Part shown: positions 49,155 to 59,862 of the stretch, one piece after another
Layout: every line of letters starts with the position of its first letter
How positions within the stretch are numbered: position 1 is the stretch's first letter
From: Desulfogranum japonicum DSM 18378
GTDB taxonomy: Bacteria > Desulfobacterota > Desulfobulbia > Desulfobulbales > Desulfobulbaceae
DNA: 64,000 nucleotides
Assembly: GCF_000429945.1 (NCBI RefSeq)
Contig: NZ_AUCV01000004.1
Coordinates: forward strand, 1-64,000
Direction: 5' to 3'
Position numbers and translations under genes: made by a program
The notes under the pieces: model-generated
The model's input: only the letters and a program-made list of their open reading frames with translations
Told to the model about the DNA's origin: nothing
Database searches by the model: none

Positions 49155-50425
49155 AAATTTTCGTCCAGTAGAGTTTCACCACGAATCAGATCATCATAAT
49201 CTTCTCGTTTACGGATAATCTGGTAGCAATCATTTCGAACCAGAACTTCTGCAGCCCTGGGCCGGGAATTGTAATTGGATGACATGGAAAATCCATATGC
49301 GCCGCTGCTCATAACAGCCAAGAGATCCCCTTGCTGCACCGGCCCCAATTCACGATTCCTGGCAATAAAATCACCACTTTCACAAATCGGTCCAACCACA
49401 TCGACGGTCTGCTTTTCTCCTTTGCTTTCCCTGACACCCAGAATGGTATGATGTGCCCCATACAACGAGGGCCTTGACAAATCATTCATGGCCGCATCCA
49501 CAACAACAAATGTCTTAGCTGGATCGTTGGCATTCCCCGGATTGGTTTTGGTATAGAGAACACTGGTGACCAATATTCCAGAGTTGGCCACAATAACCCT
49601 GCCAGGTTCAAAAACAAAAGTGCAGTCAAGGCCTCCCAGCTCAGCAGTCACAGCTTTGGCATATTCCAGGGGATGGGGTGGATCTTCCTGGTCATAGGTA
49701 ACCCCGATACCGCCTCCAATGTCCATGAACTGCAAAATGATGCCTTCCTGTCGTAACCGCTCGTACATGGCGCGTATCTTTTGCAGCGCCGCAACAAAAG
49801 GACTTATTTCAGTAAGTTGCGAGCCGATATGGCAACTGATGCCTACCACCTCGATATGCTCCATGGAGGCAGCTCTTTTATACTGCCTGTATGCTTCTTC
49901 CATGGGAAGGCCAAATTTACTTTGTGCCAAACCAGTTGCAATATAGGGATGGGTTTTGGGATCCACATCCGGGTTTACCCTGAAAGAAACCCTTGCCTTG
50001 GTGCCAAGTTCAGCAGCTACCGTTTCCAATTTATCCAGCTCTTGTGCAGACTCAACATTGAAGAAACGTATTCCTGCAAAAATCGCTTCACGCATTTCAT
50101 AGGCGGTTTTGCCCACCCCGGAAAACACAATTTTTTCAGCAGGAATACCTGCTTTCAAAGCTCGGAACAACTCACCGCCGGAGACGATATCAGCGCCAGC
50201 ACCCTGTTGGGCAAGCAGGTTAAGTATGGCAATATTTGAGCAGGCCTTGACAGCAAAACACGTCAGGTGATCAATGCCGGCAAATCCCTTCTCAAACTCA
50301 GCAAAATGCCTTGTTATGGTTGCACTGCTGTAGACGTACAAAGGGGTTCCAACAATCTCAACGATATCTTCAATGGCAAGCTCTTCACAATGCAGAGCTT
50401 TATCCTTGAATTGAAAATGATGCAT
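49151..50425 (-). CDS. lysA: Diaminopimelate decarboxylase
   Basis: The 424-residue PLP enzyme makes lysine from meso-DAP. The PLP lysine is in CFAVKACSN, HIGSQLTEISPF and GGGIGVTY bind cofactor, EPGRVIVANSG and CESGDFIARNR complete the site, and YGFSMSSNYNSRPRAAEVLV is at the C-terminus. Length is normal. It starts this leftward gene unit, 269 bases from the FN3 lipoprotein. Confidence 0.95.
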   Translation of the reverse strand: MHHFQFKDKALHCEELAIEDIVEIVGTPLYVYSSATITRHFAEFEKGFAGIDHLTCFAVKACSNIAILNLLAQQGAGADIVSGGELFRALKAGIPAEKIVFSGVGKTAYEMREAIFAGIRFFNVESAQELDKLETVAAELGTKARVSFRVNPDVDPKTHPYIATGLAQSKFGLPMEEAYRQYKRAASMEHIEVVGISCHIGSQLTEISPFVAALQKIRAMYERLRQEGIILQFMDIGGGIGVTYDQEDPPHPLEYAKAVTAELGGLDCTFVFEPGRVIVANSGILVTSVLYTKTNPGNANDPAKTFVVVDAAMNDLSRPSLYGAHHTILGVRESKGEKQTVDVVGPICESGDFIARNRELGPVQQGDLLAVMSSGAYGFSMSSNYNSRPRAAEVLVRNDCYQIIRKREDYDDLIRGETLLDENF

Positions 50426-50634
50426 TTTTACTACTCCTCAGACAACAGCATCCGAAACATACGCAAGACTGACTCCCTGATGGTTCCTGCAGTGTGGATG
50501 GGCAGGCCTTTCAGAGGGCAAAAAGCTATGCTCCGAAAAAAACATCCCGTCAAATGCCCGGGATACTAACACTACCATAGCTCCATGCATTTTTCTCACA
50601 TGGACATACAACAATTCGAAATCTTTCCATTATT

Positions 50635-50677
50635 CTGCAGGCTCCCAAATTTGCCTGTCAGGCCTTGGGAGCCGCAG
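50635..50677. terminator. Cruciform-like hairpin near the FN3 lipoprotein end
   Basis: CTGC-A-GGCTCCCAA (50635-50648) pairs with TTGGGAGCCGCAG (50665-50677), with a further inner stem GCCTG/CAGGC. It lies downstream of the leftward lipoprotein gene. The long stem without T tract suggests a factor-dependent end or a processing site. Confidence 0.5.
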
Positions 50678-50694
50678 CAAAGATCAGATTACAT

Positions 50695-51768
50695 TTATCT
50701 GCGTATCATAACTTCCAATGAACGGGCACTTTCATTGGCAGGTTCCTGCTGATCTATACAGGTCACGGAATAATACAACTGAGCAGCATCTCCTGGAGGT
50801 TGGCGGTCGATGAACATGGTGTAGGGCAGGAGAACTTCACCTACAAACTGCGGACCATTCTCCCCTTCCACTCTACGATATACGCGGTAACCGCGAACAT
50901 CCTTGTCCTTGACTGGATTCCAGAACACCTTAATACCGACCTCAGTCTTAATACCGCGAAGCCCATCTGGGGTTGCCGGCGGAGTCTTATCCATGGGTGT
51001 GGCAGAGACAGTATCACTTACACCTCCGCCAACAGTGCCTTCTTCATACAGACTGACGGTTTGCACCTGATAAAAATACTTTCGCCCATTGGCTACCTGG
51101 GTATCAACAAAGGAGGTGTCCTCTGTGAGACTGCCCACTGGCTCAAAGGTTTTACCGCTCACACTGCGATACACCTGGTATTGGATTGTCTCGGAAACCG
51201 GTGTTTCATCCAGGCGCATGGTTACCGCATCCCAATGCAGGGTATTGCTCTTGTCTCCAGCCTCTATGCTAATATTTCCCGGGGCAAGAGCCGGGGTATT
51301 CCAGAGAAACTGCACAATATTGGAATCAGCAGATTCAGCCCACCAGCCGGTCTTGGAGCGCACCTTGAAGAAGTATAAATTTCCAGGCCGGAGCAAGGTT
51401 GCCTGATAACTTGCTGTTTTTTTGCCCTCATTGGGCAGTGCGCCACCATCAAGTTTTATAGCTGGACCAAACGGAATAGGACAATTTTCGCAGTAGGAGT
51501 CCACTGGGACAACAGCCCGGTAGAGCTCAAATTCTGCGATATCAGTAATATCATCACCTGTTACCGTTTCAATGGGGTAACTCCAGTACAGGGATACGCC
51601 CTTTTCGCTGAGCTGGTAACGCAAATCAGTAACCGGTTTGGGTACAACAGTCTGCGGAGCGACCGGCTTGTCCTTATAGCCACAGCTCACCAGCAATAGA
51701 CAACAGCAACCGGCAAACAGGGATTTCAAGCCAAGGACACTCCTCTGGTAACATGTGCGTTTGATCAT
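50695..51768 (-). CDS. Lipoprotein with fibronectin type III domains
   Basis: The 357-residue product has a signal peptide ending in LLVSCGYKD with the lipobox Cys near residue 29. About three FN3-like units follow: LRYQLSEKGVSLYWSYPIET, then GNISIEAGDKSNTLHWDAVT and GIKTEVGIKVFWNPVKDKDV. It would sit on the outer or inner membrane surface. The first base of its start overlaps the argH stop (TAATG-like), so it is co-transcribed with argH, which is common in this group without a clear functional link. Confidence 0.85.
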   Translation of the reverse strand: MIKRTCYQRSVLGLKSLFAGCCCLLLVSCGYKDKPVAPQTVVPKPVTDLRYQLSEKGVSLYWSYPIETVTGDDITDIAEFELYRAVVPVDSYCENCPIPFGPAIKLDGGALPNEGKKTASYQATLLRPGNLYFFKVRSKTGWWAESADSNIVQFLWNTPALAPGNISIEAGDKSNTLHWDAVTMRLDETPVSETIQYQVYRSVSGKTFEPVGSLTEDTSFVDTQVANGRKYFYQVQTVSLYEEGTVGGGVSDTVSATPMDKTPPATPDGLRGIKTEVGIKVFWNPVKDKDVRGYRVYRRVEGENGPQFVGEVLLPYTMFIDRQPPGDAAQLYYSVTCIDQQEPANESARSLEVMIRR

Positions 51769-53168
51769 TATTTTATCCCGAGTGTTTGTTCCGCCTTTTG
51801 CAAGGCTTCTGTTACGCGCTCAATTGCGGTACCTCCCAGTGAGGTTCTGCTGTTCACCGAACCTTCCACAGACAGGACCTTAAAAATATCCTCTTCAATA
51901 TCCTGTGAGAATTCCTGGAGTTCTGCAAGGGTTAATTCTGTTAACTCCATATCCTGCTGCTGACAGTGGGCGACAATTCTTCCAACAACACCGTGCGCCT
52001 GCCGAAAGGGCATATTTTTACAGACAAGATAATCAGCAATATCCGTGGCAGTCATAAAGCCGCCGTGGGTCGCATCCAAAAGACGTTCAACATTGAATTC
52101 TGTATTATCCAGCAGTTCAGCAACGATAGACACACTGGCCTTCACGGTATCCAGGGCATCGAAAACCGGTTCTTTATCTTCCTGGAGGTCCCTGTTATAC
52201 GTCAGAGGTAACCCTTTGACAGTCATCAGCAAAGAAACAAGGGCTCCGGTTACACGTCCGCTTTTTCCACGAATCAGCTCCGGGATATCAGGATTCTTTT
52301 TCTGGGGCATAATGGAAGAACCTGTACAATAGCGGTCCCCAATGCGCACAAAATCAAATTCCTTGGATGACCAGAGCACCAACTCCTCTGCCAGCCTGCT
52401 CAAATGCATGTGAATCAGATTGAGGCAGAAAAGAAACTCCAGTGCGAAATCCCGATCACCGGAAGTGTCCATGGAATTGGCACTTACAGCCGGGAATCCC
52501 AACTCGCGGGCAACAAACTCACGGTCGATGGGCAACCCTGTTCCTGCTAAGGCGGCAGAACCAAGGGGAAGGACATTGATATGTTGCAGACTGGCCTGGA
52601 GGCGTTCGCGATCCCTCTTGAACATTTCATAATATGCAAGGAGATGATGCGACACGAGCACAGGCTGCGCACGTTGCAAATGGGTGTAGCCTGGCATAAT
52701 GGCGCCCAGGTATTTACGCGCAAGGCGAACAAAAGCACTCTGTGCGGAAGCCAGCAATGTATCCATCTCAGCAACCTGATCACGGAGATAGAGCCTGAAA
52801 TCAAGATTGACCTGATCATTTCGGCTCCGGGCTGTATGCAACTTTGCACCGGCAGGTCCGATTCGGTCGGTCAAGGCCTTTTCAATATTCATGTGAATAT
52901 CTTCCAGCTCAGATTTGAATTCAAATCGCCCCTGATCGATATCCTCTTCAATGGCAGTGAGGCCATTGATGATTGCCTCGCACTCTTCCTCAGTAATCAG
53001 TTGCTGTCGGGCAAGCATCCTGGCATGTGCCTTGGAGCCCATGATGTCATGATGATAGAGCCGTGCATCATACTGAATGGATGCACTGAATGCCTCTACG
53101 GATGCGGCAGTGGCCTCTGAAAAGCGGCCACCCCACATTTTGCCTGATGGTTTATCCTGATCTGCCAT
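51768..53168 (-). CDS. argH: Argininosuccinate lyase
   Basis: The 466-residue enzyme splits argininosuccinate into arginine and fumarate. The signature GSSIMPQKKNPDIPELIRGK is present, with TARSRNDQVNLDFRLYLRDQ and an HTARSRN His. Length matches. It is three bases downstream of argG. Confidence 0.97.
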   Translation of the reverse strand: MADQDKPSGKMWGGRFSEATAASVEAFSASIQYDARLYHHDIMGSKAHARMLARQQLITEEECEAIINGLTAIEEDIDQGRFEFKSELEDIHMNIEKALTDRIGPAGAKLHTARSRNDQVNLDFRLYLRDQVAEMDTLLASAQSAFVRLARKYLGAIMPGYTHLQRAQPVLVSHHLLAYYEMFKRDRERLQASLQHINVLPLGSAALAGTGLPIDREFVARELGFPAVSANSMDTSGDRDFALEFLFCLNLIHMHLSRLAEELVLWSSKEFDFVRIGDRYCTGSSIMPQKKNPDIPELIRGKSGRVTGALVSLLMTVKGLPLTYNRDLQEDKEPVFDALDTVKASVSIVAELLDNTEFNVERLLDATHGGFMTATDIADYLVCKNMPFRQAHGVVGRIVAHCQQQDMELTELTLAELQEFSQDIEEDIFKVLSVEGSVNSRTSLGGTAIERVTEALQKAEQTLGIK

Positions 53169-53171
53169 GAT

Positions 53172-54368
53172 TTATTTTCTATTAAGTGCCTGTATCTGCA
53201 ATCGCAGAGAATTAAGCCGAATGAAACCGGTTGCATCGGCCTGGTTGTAGACATCGTCCTCTTCAAAAGTCGCAAAGGATTCTGAATACAGGGAATTATC
53301 TGACTTTCTCCCAACCGGGATACAGTTACCCTTGTACAGTTTAAGGCGAACGGTCCCGTTTACGGTATTCTGCGCTTCGTCCATGGTTTTCTGAAGCAAC
53401 TTCATCTCCGGAGAGAACCAGAAACCGTTATAGACCAGCCGTGAGTACTCAGGAACCAGGGAATCACGGATATGAAGGACCTCCCTGTCCATGGTTATGG
53501 ACTCCAGGTCACGATGTGCTGCCCGCAGCACCGTACCACCGGGAGTTTCATACACACCCCTTGATTTCATGCCCACGAAACGGTTTTCAACCAGGTCCAG
53601 ACGACCGATACCATTTTCACCGCCCAACGAATTGAGCTTTTTCATAATCGCTACGGGATCAAGGCGCACTCCGTCAATGGCAACTGGATTTCCCTGCTCA
53701 AAGTCTATCTCCACATAAGTGGGTTTATCCGGAGCCTCTTCAGGGGACACCGTCAGCTTGAACATGTCAGGATCAGGCTCATTCCAGGTATCTTCAAGTA
53801 AACCGCCTTCAAAACTGATGTGAAGCAGGTTCTCGTCTGAACTATATGGATTCTTTTTAGTCACCGGAACGGGAATGCCATGCATCTGGGCATAGCCAAC
53901 CAATTTTGCCCTGGAATTGAGATTCCATTCACGCCATGGTGCAATAATCTTGAGCCGCGGATTCAGAGCCAGGTACCCAAGCTCGAAACGAACCTGATCG
54001 TTACCTTTACCCGTTGCACCGTGACTCACACCGTCTGCTCCTTCTTCGGCTGCAATGCGAACCTGTTCTTTGGCAATCAACGGACGTGCCAGGGAGGTGC
54101 CCAACAGATAAGAGCCTTCGTAAATGGCATTGGCCCGAAATGCAGGAAAGATGTAATCGCGCACGAACTCTTCCTGCAGATCAGAAATAATGACTTTTTC
54201 CGCACCGGTAGTCATGCCTTTACGACGTACGGCATCCCAGTCTTCATTCTGGCCGATATCTGCAGAATAAGCTATTACCGGGCATTTGTATTCTTCACTC
54301 AGCCATTTAAGAATAACCGAGGTATCCAATCCGCCAGAATAGGCGAGCACAATCTTATTCACTGTCAT
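53172..54368 (-). CDS. argG: Argininosuccinate synthase
   Basis: The 398-residue enzyme joins citrulline and aspartate using ATP. The ATP loop [15 protein letters not shown] is at the start, [16 protein letters not shown] follows near residue 115, and [15 protein letters not shown] is in the middle. Length matches (about 400). It lies 52 bases after argF in the leftward arg unit. Confidence 0.97.
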   Translation of the reverse strand: MTVNKIVLAYSGGLDTSVILKWLSEEYKCPVIAYSADIGQNEDWDAVRRKGMTTGAEKVIISDLQEEFVRDYIFPAFRANAIYEGSYLLGTSLARPLIAKEQVRIAAEEGADGVSHGATGKGNDQVRFELGYLALNPRLKIIAPWREWNLNSRAKLVGYAQMHGIPVPVTKKNPYSSDENLLHISFEGGLLEDTWNEPDPDMFKLTVSPEEAPDKPTYVEIDFEQGNPVAIDGVRLDPVAIMKKLNSLGGENGIGRLDLVENRFVGMKSRGVYETPGGTVLRAAHRDLESITMDREVLHIRDSLVPEYSRLVYNGFWFSPEMKLLQKTMDEAQNTVNGTVRLKLYKGNCIPVGRKSDNSLYSESFATFEEDDVYNQADATGFIRLNSLRLQIQALNRK

Positions 54369-54420
54369 GGTTGCTTTTTATTATCCTCATGTAAAACAAT
54401 ACAAGGCTCAAGGAACAATT

Positions 54421-55356
54421 CTACTGGTTTGTTACTTCTGTTGATCCACCGATAAACAGTTCCAGTATGGCCTTATGAATATGCATTTTATTTTCAGCCT
54501 GGTCAAACACCACACTCTGCGTGCCTTCCAGGATATCTTCGGTAATTTCTTCTCCGCGATGGGCTGGCAGACAATGGAGAACGATGGCATCATCTTTTGC
54601 TTTGCCCATCAGTGCTGCATTGAGCTGATAGGGCTGAAAAAGCTTCACCCGTTTCTCCTGCTCGCTCTCCTGGCCCATGGAAGCCCAGACATCAACGTTT
54701 ACCACATCGGCATCCTCCATGGCCTCAGCAGGGTCGCTGACAAGACGGATATCCCCCACTCCTGTTTTGCGGGCAGCCTCAAGCACTGCCGCATTGGGCT
54801 CATACCCTTCCGGACAGGACAGGGTCAACGAAAAACCGAACACGGAAGCTGCTTCAATCCAGGAATTGGCCATGTTGTTGCCATCACCGATCCATACAAT
54901 TTTCAGGTTCTCGGGTGCACCTTTTTTCTCTATGACGGTCATAATATCGCTGAGCACCTGACAGGGGTGATACAAATCCGTCAGGGCATTAATGACCGGA
55001 ACCGTAGCATACTTGGAGAGCTCTTCAACAACCTCCTGACCAAACGTACGAACCACAATCCCATCCACATAGCGGGAAAGAACCCGGGCCGTATCCTTCA
55101 GGGGTTCACCGCGGCCAAGCTGAGATTCCTTGGCAGACATGAAAATCACCTGCCCTCCCAGACGGTACATTGCGGATTCAAAGCTCACCCTGGTACGGGT
55201 GGAAGGTTTTTCAAAAAGCAGACAGACGGAACGACCAGCCAGTTGCTGATGGCGTACACCTTCAAGGCTCTCATTTTTGAGCATAATTGCCCGGACAATC
55301 AGTGATTGCAACTGCTGTTTGCTGAAGTCGGATAACGCCAAAAGATGATTTGTCAT
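54421..55356 (-). CDS. argF: Ornithine carbamoyltransferase
   Basis: The 311-residue enzyme makes citrulline from ornithine and carbamoyl phosphate. It has FEKPSTRTRVSFESAMYRLG for carbamoyl phosphate, HPCQVLSDIMTV and VLHCLPAHRGEEIT with the catalytic Cys. Length matches. It is separated from mntP by 278 bases with no recognisable gene, so a promoter may lie there. Confidence 0.96.
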   Translation of the reverse strand: MTNHLLALSDFSKQQLQSLIVRAIMLKNESLEGVRHQQLAGRSVCLLFEKPSTRTRVSFESAMYRLGGQVIFMSAKESQLGRGEPLKDTARVLSRYVDGIVVRTFGQEVVEELSKYATVPVINALTDLYHPCQVLSDIMTVIEKKGAPENLKIVWIGDGNNMANSWIEAASVFGFSLTLSCPEGYEPNAAVLEAARKTGVGDIRLVSDPAEAMEDADVVNVDVWASMGQESEQEKRVKLFQPYQLNAALMGKAKDDAIVLHCLPAHRGEEITEDILEGTQSVVFDQAENKMHIHKAILELFIGGSTEVTNQ

Positions 55357-55634
55357 ATAAAGCCCCCTTTTCGGGTCATTAGTGGTCCTGATAAACTGCT
55401 GACCGTTGGCAGACGATCACAGGCCCATGGCAGAATTCTGTACAAGGTCAGTCAAACCGTATAATTGCACTCATCGCGGGCGGTTATGACAAGGTCTCTT
55501 CAGCAGATTCATCCAGGAACAGGGTAAAAATTTTAATTGATACAAAAAAACACCGCTTTTGCAAAGGATTTTCACATTTCCTTGTCATTGACAGCCCGCA
55601 CAGGCATGCATTCATTCCGTACATCCTGGCAACA

Positions 55635-56192
55635 TCAAGAAAAAAAGGCGATTTTCAGACCTATACATATAAGTATACCACCTCCTGCAACCTCGACCCA
55701 TTTTCCAAACAGATCACCGGCCTTGGTTCCAAGAAATAAACCAAATATGGTGAAAAGACAGGCGACCACTCCGATGACCATCGCCGGGACCCAGATTTGC
55801 ACGTTAATCATGGCAAGGGTCAACCCCACAGCCAAGGCATCAATGCTGGTAGCTACGGCCAACCCAACCATAGTCATCCCCCTGCTTGGATCCATTGAAC
55901 GCTTTTCGCTCTCTTCTTCGAGCTGAAAGGCTTCGTGGACCATTCTGCCACCAATGGCAACCAGTAGACCAAGGGCTATCCACCGGCTCCAGGATTGAAC
56001 AAAACCATGAATAGTCAGCCCGGCCAGCCAGCCGATTACAGGCATCATCCCCTGGAACAGGCCAAAATGAAAAGCAAGCCTGAAACAGGGGCGAAACGTC
56101 AATGGCCGCAGGATTGCTCCAGCGGCCATTGCAACGGCAAATGCATCCATGGCCAAGGCCACGGATATGGCAATCATATCCCACCAATTCAC
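55635..56192 (-). CDS. mntP: Manganese efflux pump MntP
   Basis: The 185-residue membrane protein has about six helices with the two DA acid motifs: ALAMDAFAVAMAAG near residue 15 and TSIDALAVGLTLAM near 118. MntP exports manganese. It lies 15 bases from argD inside an otherwise arginine-biosynthetic unit. It may be translated with argD, but a link to arginine is not known. Confidence 0.9.
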   Translation of the reverse strand: MNWWDMIAISVALAMDAFAVAMAAGAILRPLTFRPCFRLAFHFGLFQGMMPVIGWLAGLTIHGFVQSWSRWIALGLLVAIGGRMVHEAFQLEEESEKRSMDPSRGMTMVGLAVATSIDALAVGLTLAMINVQIWVPAMVIGVVACLFTIFGLFLGTKAGDLFGKWVEVAGGGILICIGLKIAFFS

Positions 56193-56207
56193 TGCAATAT
56201 GTCCTGC

Positions 56208-57404
56208 TTACTGAATATCTGAAAAAATACGGGCCAGAATGTCAACGACCTGATCTATTTCCTCTTTATTTACAATCAAGGGAGGAACAAACCGCAACAC
56301 GCAGTTACCTGCAAAATTTATTAAAACCCCATTTGCAAACATCTGCTGAACAATATCGGCTCCATGCCTTATCCCCTGCTCGGTCAAAGCCAGACCAAGC
56401 AACAGCCCCTGTCCCCTTACGCCTGTGGCAAGATGGGGAAACTGCCCGGCAAGCTTTTCCAGTCGAGCGGTAAAGTAGGCTCCTTTTTCCTGCACAGACT
56501 GCAGGAAGCCTTCGCTGAGCATTTCCTGCAACACGGCAACTCCCGCGGCTGCAGCGACGGGATTTCCTCCAAAGGTGGAAGCATGGGTTCCGGGAACCAG
56601 GGAAGATGCTATGCTATCAGTTGTCAACATCGCTCCAATGGGCAAACCGTTTCCAAGAGCCTTTGCAGAGGTCATGATATCGGGAACAACGCCTGTGTGC
56701 TGGTAGGCAAAAAGTTTCCCTGTTCTCCCTAAACCAGTCTGAATCTCATCAAAAATAAGAAGCAGCCCATGGGTATCACACAGATCACGCAACCCCTGGA
56801 GATACTCTTTCTCCAAAGGCCGCACACCACCTTCTCCCTGCAAGGGTTCACACAAAATAGCACAGGTTTGGGGTCCGATGAGATTTTTTACCGCCTCAAG
56901 ATCACCAAATTCTGCGTGGACAAATCCCTGGGGCAATGGCTCAAATCCCTCGTGAAATTTAGACTGCCCGGTAGCGGCAACGGTTGCCAGGGTTCTGCCG
57001 TGAAACGATCCGGTCAGGGAAATAACCTCATAGCGCCCCGGGCCACTATGGATACGGGCGAGCTTCAGGGCAGCTTCATTGGCTTCGGCGCCCGAGTTGG
57101 CCATAAAAACACGATCAGCGAAACAGTTGCGGGTAAGCAGTTCCGCCAACTCGATCTGGGGTCTGGTATGAAACAGATTTGATACATGAACCAAACTTTC
57201 AGCCTGCTTTACAACCGCTTTGGTCACTGCCGGGTGACAATGCCCAAGGGAGCACACTGCGATACCGGCGAGAAAATCCAGATACTCCTTGCCATCTTCA
57301 TCCCATAACCGACAACCATCGCCCTTCACCATCATAACCGGGAACCGGTTGTATGTGCCTATGAAGACATCATTGCCTCTTTGAGTCCATTCTGCGTTGC
57401 TCAT
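56208..57404 (-). CDS. argD: Acetylornithine aminotransferase
   Basis: The 398-residue PLP enzyme moves an amino group in ornithine synthesis and often also acts in the lysine pathway. The PLP Lys is in [16 protein letters not shown], with the phosphate-binding [15 protein letters not shown] and [11 protein letters not shown]. Length is normal. Its start overlaps the argB stop by four bases. Confidence 0.95.
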   Translation of the reverse strand: MSNAEWTQRGNDVFIGTYNRFPVMMVKGDGCRLWDEDGKEYLDFLAGIAVCSLGHCHPAVTKAVVKQAESLVHVSNLFHTRPQIELAELLTRNCFADRVFMANSGAEANEAALKLARIHSGPGRYEVISLTGSFHGRTLATVAATGQSKFHEGFEPLPQGFVHAEFGDLEAVKNLIGPQTCAILCEPLQGEGGVRPLEKEYLQGLRDLCDTHGLLLIFDEIQTGLGRTGKLFAYQHTGVVPDIMTSAKALGNGLPIGAMLTTDSIASSLVPGTHASTFGGNPVAAAAGVAVLQEMLSEGFLQSVQEKGAYFTARLEKLAGQFPHLATGVRGQGLLLGLALTEQGIRHGADIVQQMFANGVLINFAGNCVLRFVPPLIVNKEEIDQVVDILARIFSDIQ

Positions 57405-58285
57405 GCCACTATCTCCGTTCCAATACCTGCCCGCGTAAAAATTTCCAGCAAAATTGCATGTTCCTGTCGTCCGTCAATAATATGGGCTTTCCCTACGCCT
57501 TTCTCTATGGCAGACTTGCAGCAGTTGACTTTTGGAATCATACCGCCGACAATCACTTCCTGATCGATCATCCCAGGGATATCCTCCTTACTGATACTGG
57601 AAATGAGATTGCCGTCTTTTCCTTTTACCCCTTCCACATCGGTAAGCAGAACCAGTTTTTCCGCATTGAGTTCTGCAGCGATGGCTCCAGCAACCAGATC
57701 AGCGTTAATATTAAATGCCTGGCCATCCTCACCAACTCCCACCGGAGCTATCACAGGGATGAAATCTTTCTGTTCCAGGGTAGCCAGAATTTCAGGGTTA
57801 ACCTTGGTAACTTCACCAACCCGTCCGAGGTCGATCAGTTCAGGGGGCCTGTTATCTTTATCCGATTTTGCATGCACTGTCATTTTACGCGCCTGCACGA
57901 GGTCACTGTCCCGACCGGACAGGCCGACGGCTTTGCCACCACAATGATTAATCAAACCAACGATTTCCTTATTCACCTTGCCCACAAGCACCATTTCCAC
58001 CACATCCATGGTTTCGCCGTCAGTGACACGCATTCCCTGCACATAGCTTGGGGTAACCTGCATTTTTTCAAGAAAACGATTGATCTGGGGACCGCCGCCA
58101 TGAACAATAACCGGATTAATACCAATATATTTCATGAGAATGACATCAAGGGCGAAACTACGTTTCAACTCTTCATCAACCATGGCGTGCCCGCCATATT
58201 TTATCACCACTGTTTTATGATAAAATTCCCTGATATAGGGAAGCGATTCGACCAGCACCTTGGCCTTGGCGATATCTTCCTGCAT
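57401..58285 (-). CDS. argB: Acetylglutamate kinase
   Basis: The 294-residue enzyme phosphorylates N-acetylglutamate. It has [50 protein letters not shown] and [10 protein letters not shown]. The N-terminal extension (residues 1-25) is typical of arginine-sensitive kinases, so feedback inhibition by arginine is likely. It is the first gene of the leftward unit and divergent from lptA. Confidence 0.96.
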   Translation of the reverse strand: MQEDIAKAKVLVESLPYIREFYHKTVVIKYGGHAMVDEELKRSFALDVILMKYIGINPVIVHGGGPQINRFLEKMQVTPSYVQGMRVTDGETMDVVEMVLVGKVNKEIVGLINHCGGKAVGLSGRDSDLVQARKMTVHAKSDKDNRPPELIDLGRVGEVTKVNPEILATLEQKDFIPVIAPVGVGEDGQAFNINADLVAGAIAAELNAEKLVLLTDVEGVKGKDGNLISSISKEDIPGMIDQEVIVGGMIPKVNCCKSAIEKGVGKAHIIDGRQEHAILLEIFTRAGIGTEIVA

Positions 58286-58517
58286 TCTATTCCTCTAAAA
58301 GCATATGTTGCTTGGATCACTTTTTTTTTATAATTGTTCTCAAAAATATACTGTACTCCTGGTTCATCAGTGTGTAAACAGTTCTCTTGCCTGAAGAGGG
58401 AGGAAACAGCACAGAGGGAAATACTTTACTTTTCCCATGGAACACAGTAATGTGATTAGTCTTTGCAAAAAATAAACCTAAAAACACAAAGATTATTTTT
58501 TTCAACTACTTTTTGCC

Positions 58518-59069
58518 GTGGCTCTTATGTATATGCACAAAAAAAATTCGACAAGACAGCTTGTTGCCATGCTCCTTGTTTTTTTTACCATAGGGATACT
58601 CCCTGTAAAAAACTGGGCTGCAGAAAACGATGAACCCATTTTCATTGAAGCTGACCGGATGATCTCCCAGGAAACTGAAAACTCGGTGGTTTTCCTTGGC
58701 AATGTCGATGCCAAACAGGGCAATGTGACCATACGTTCCGACGAGATGACCGTTTTTTATACCCAGACAAAAGCAGGGAATAAAAAAGGAAAAGGCAGTT
58801 CCAACCAGGTCAAACGCCTTATCTGCAAAAAGAATGTTGAGGTTGTTCAGGACGACTGGCTGGGAACCGGTGAACGAATGGACTATTTTGCAAAAGAACG
58901 TAAAGTCATACTTTCTGGCAATGCCAAGGCCTGGCAGGGACAGAATATGGTTTCTGGAAAAACCATTACCTATTACCTTGACGAAAAACGTTCCATTGTC
59001 GAACAGGATACAACCAAGCAAGGCCGGGTAAAAGCTACTCTGCACCCTGACTCAGACACAAAACAATGA
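58518..59069 (+). CDS. lptA: LptA, periplasmic LPS transport protein
   Basis: The 183-residue protein has a signal peptide (QLVAMLLVFFTIGILPVKNW) and an OstA-type fold (PIFIEADRMISQETENSVVF, GNVDAKQGNVTIRSDEMTVF). It bridges lipopolysaccharide between inner and outer membrane. The start is one of GTG 58518, ATG 58527 and ATG 58533; no RBS decides. It overlaps lptB by four bases. No lptC precedes it; argB is divergent. Confidence 0.9.
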   Translation: MALMYMHKKNSTRQLVAMLLVFFTIGILPVKNWAAENDEPIFIEADRMISQETENSVVFLGNVDAKQGNVTIRSDEMTVFYTQTKAGNKKGKGSSNQVKRLICKKNVEVVQDDWLGTGERMDYFAKERKVILSGNAKAWQGQNMVSGKTITYYLDEKRSIVEQDTTKQGRVKATLHPDSDTKQ

Positions 59070-59797
59070 CATCTCGCTCTACGCTTGAAACGCGCAACAT
59101 AGTCAAAGAGTACAGAAACCGAAGAGTTGTCAACCAGGTCAGTTTACAGGTTCAGGATACCTCTGTCGTTGGATTGTTGGGACCAAACGGGGCAGGAAAA
59201 ACGACCACGTTTTATTCCATTGTAGGGTTTATTCGGCCCACCAGCGGTTCCATCCATCTTGACGGACAAAATATCACAGCCCTTCCCATTCATAAGCGGG
59301 CATCCCGTGGTATCACGTATCTGGCTCAGGAAGCCTCAGTGTTCAAAAAATTGACTGTGGTTGAAAATGTTCGCATTGTCCTGGAACCCCTTGGGCTGCC
59401 GAAGAACGAAATCAATAACCGCATTGAAGAACTCATGGCAGACCTGAAAATTGAGCACCTTGCGGGGAACAAAGGCCATGCCCTTTCAGGTGGTGAACGG
59501 CGAAGGGTTGAAATCATGCGGGCTCTTGCCACCCGCCCCCGGTTCATTCTCCTGGACGAACCCTTTGCGGGGGTTGACCCCCTGTCTGTGGCTGATTTGC
59601 AGCAAATCATCCGCGACCTGAAAAACAAAGGACTGGGCGTGCTGATATCTGACCATAATGTCAGAGAAACCCTGCAGGTGTGTGATTTTGCCTATATCAT
59701 GAACAGCGGGCAAATTTTAACCAGTGGTGTTGCCACAGATATTATAGAAAGTGTCGTGGCACGTAAAATGTATCTTGGCGATAACTTCCATATGTAG
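59066..59797 (+). CDS. lptB: LptB, LPS export ATPase
   Basis: The 243-residue ABC ATPase powers lipopolysaccharide extraction. Walker A is GPNGAGKTTTFYSIVG, the signature is ALSGGERRRVEIMRAL, Walker B is FILLDEPFAGVDP, and the His switch is ISDHNVRETL. Length and the YMLGDNF-like end match LptB. Confidence 0.97.
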   Translation: MTSRSTLETRNIVKEYRNRRVVNQVSLQVQDTSVVGLLGPNGAGKTTTFYSIVGFIRPTSGSIHLDGQNITALPIHKRASRGITYLAQEASVFKKLTVVENVRIVLEPLGLPKNEINNRIEELMADLKIEHLAGNKGHALSGGERRRVEIMRALATRPRFILLDEPFAGVDPLSVADLQQIIRDLKNKGLGVLISDHNVRETLQVCDFAYIMNSGQILTSGVATDIIESVVARKMYLGDNFHM

Positions 59798-59862
59798 GTA
59801 TAGTGGCAGAGAACAGATAGTGCCCCTGCACTGTCCACGATGCCCAAAAATTACAGGCAAAA

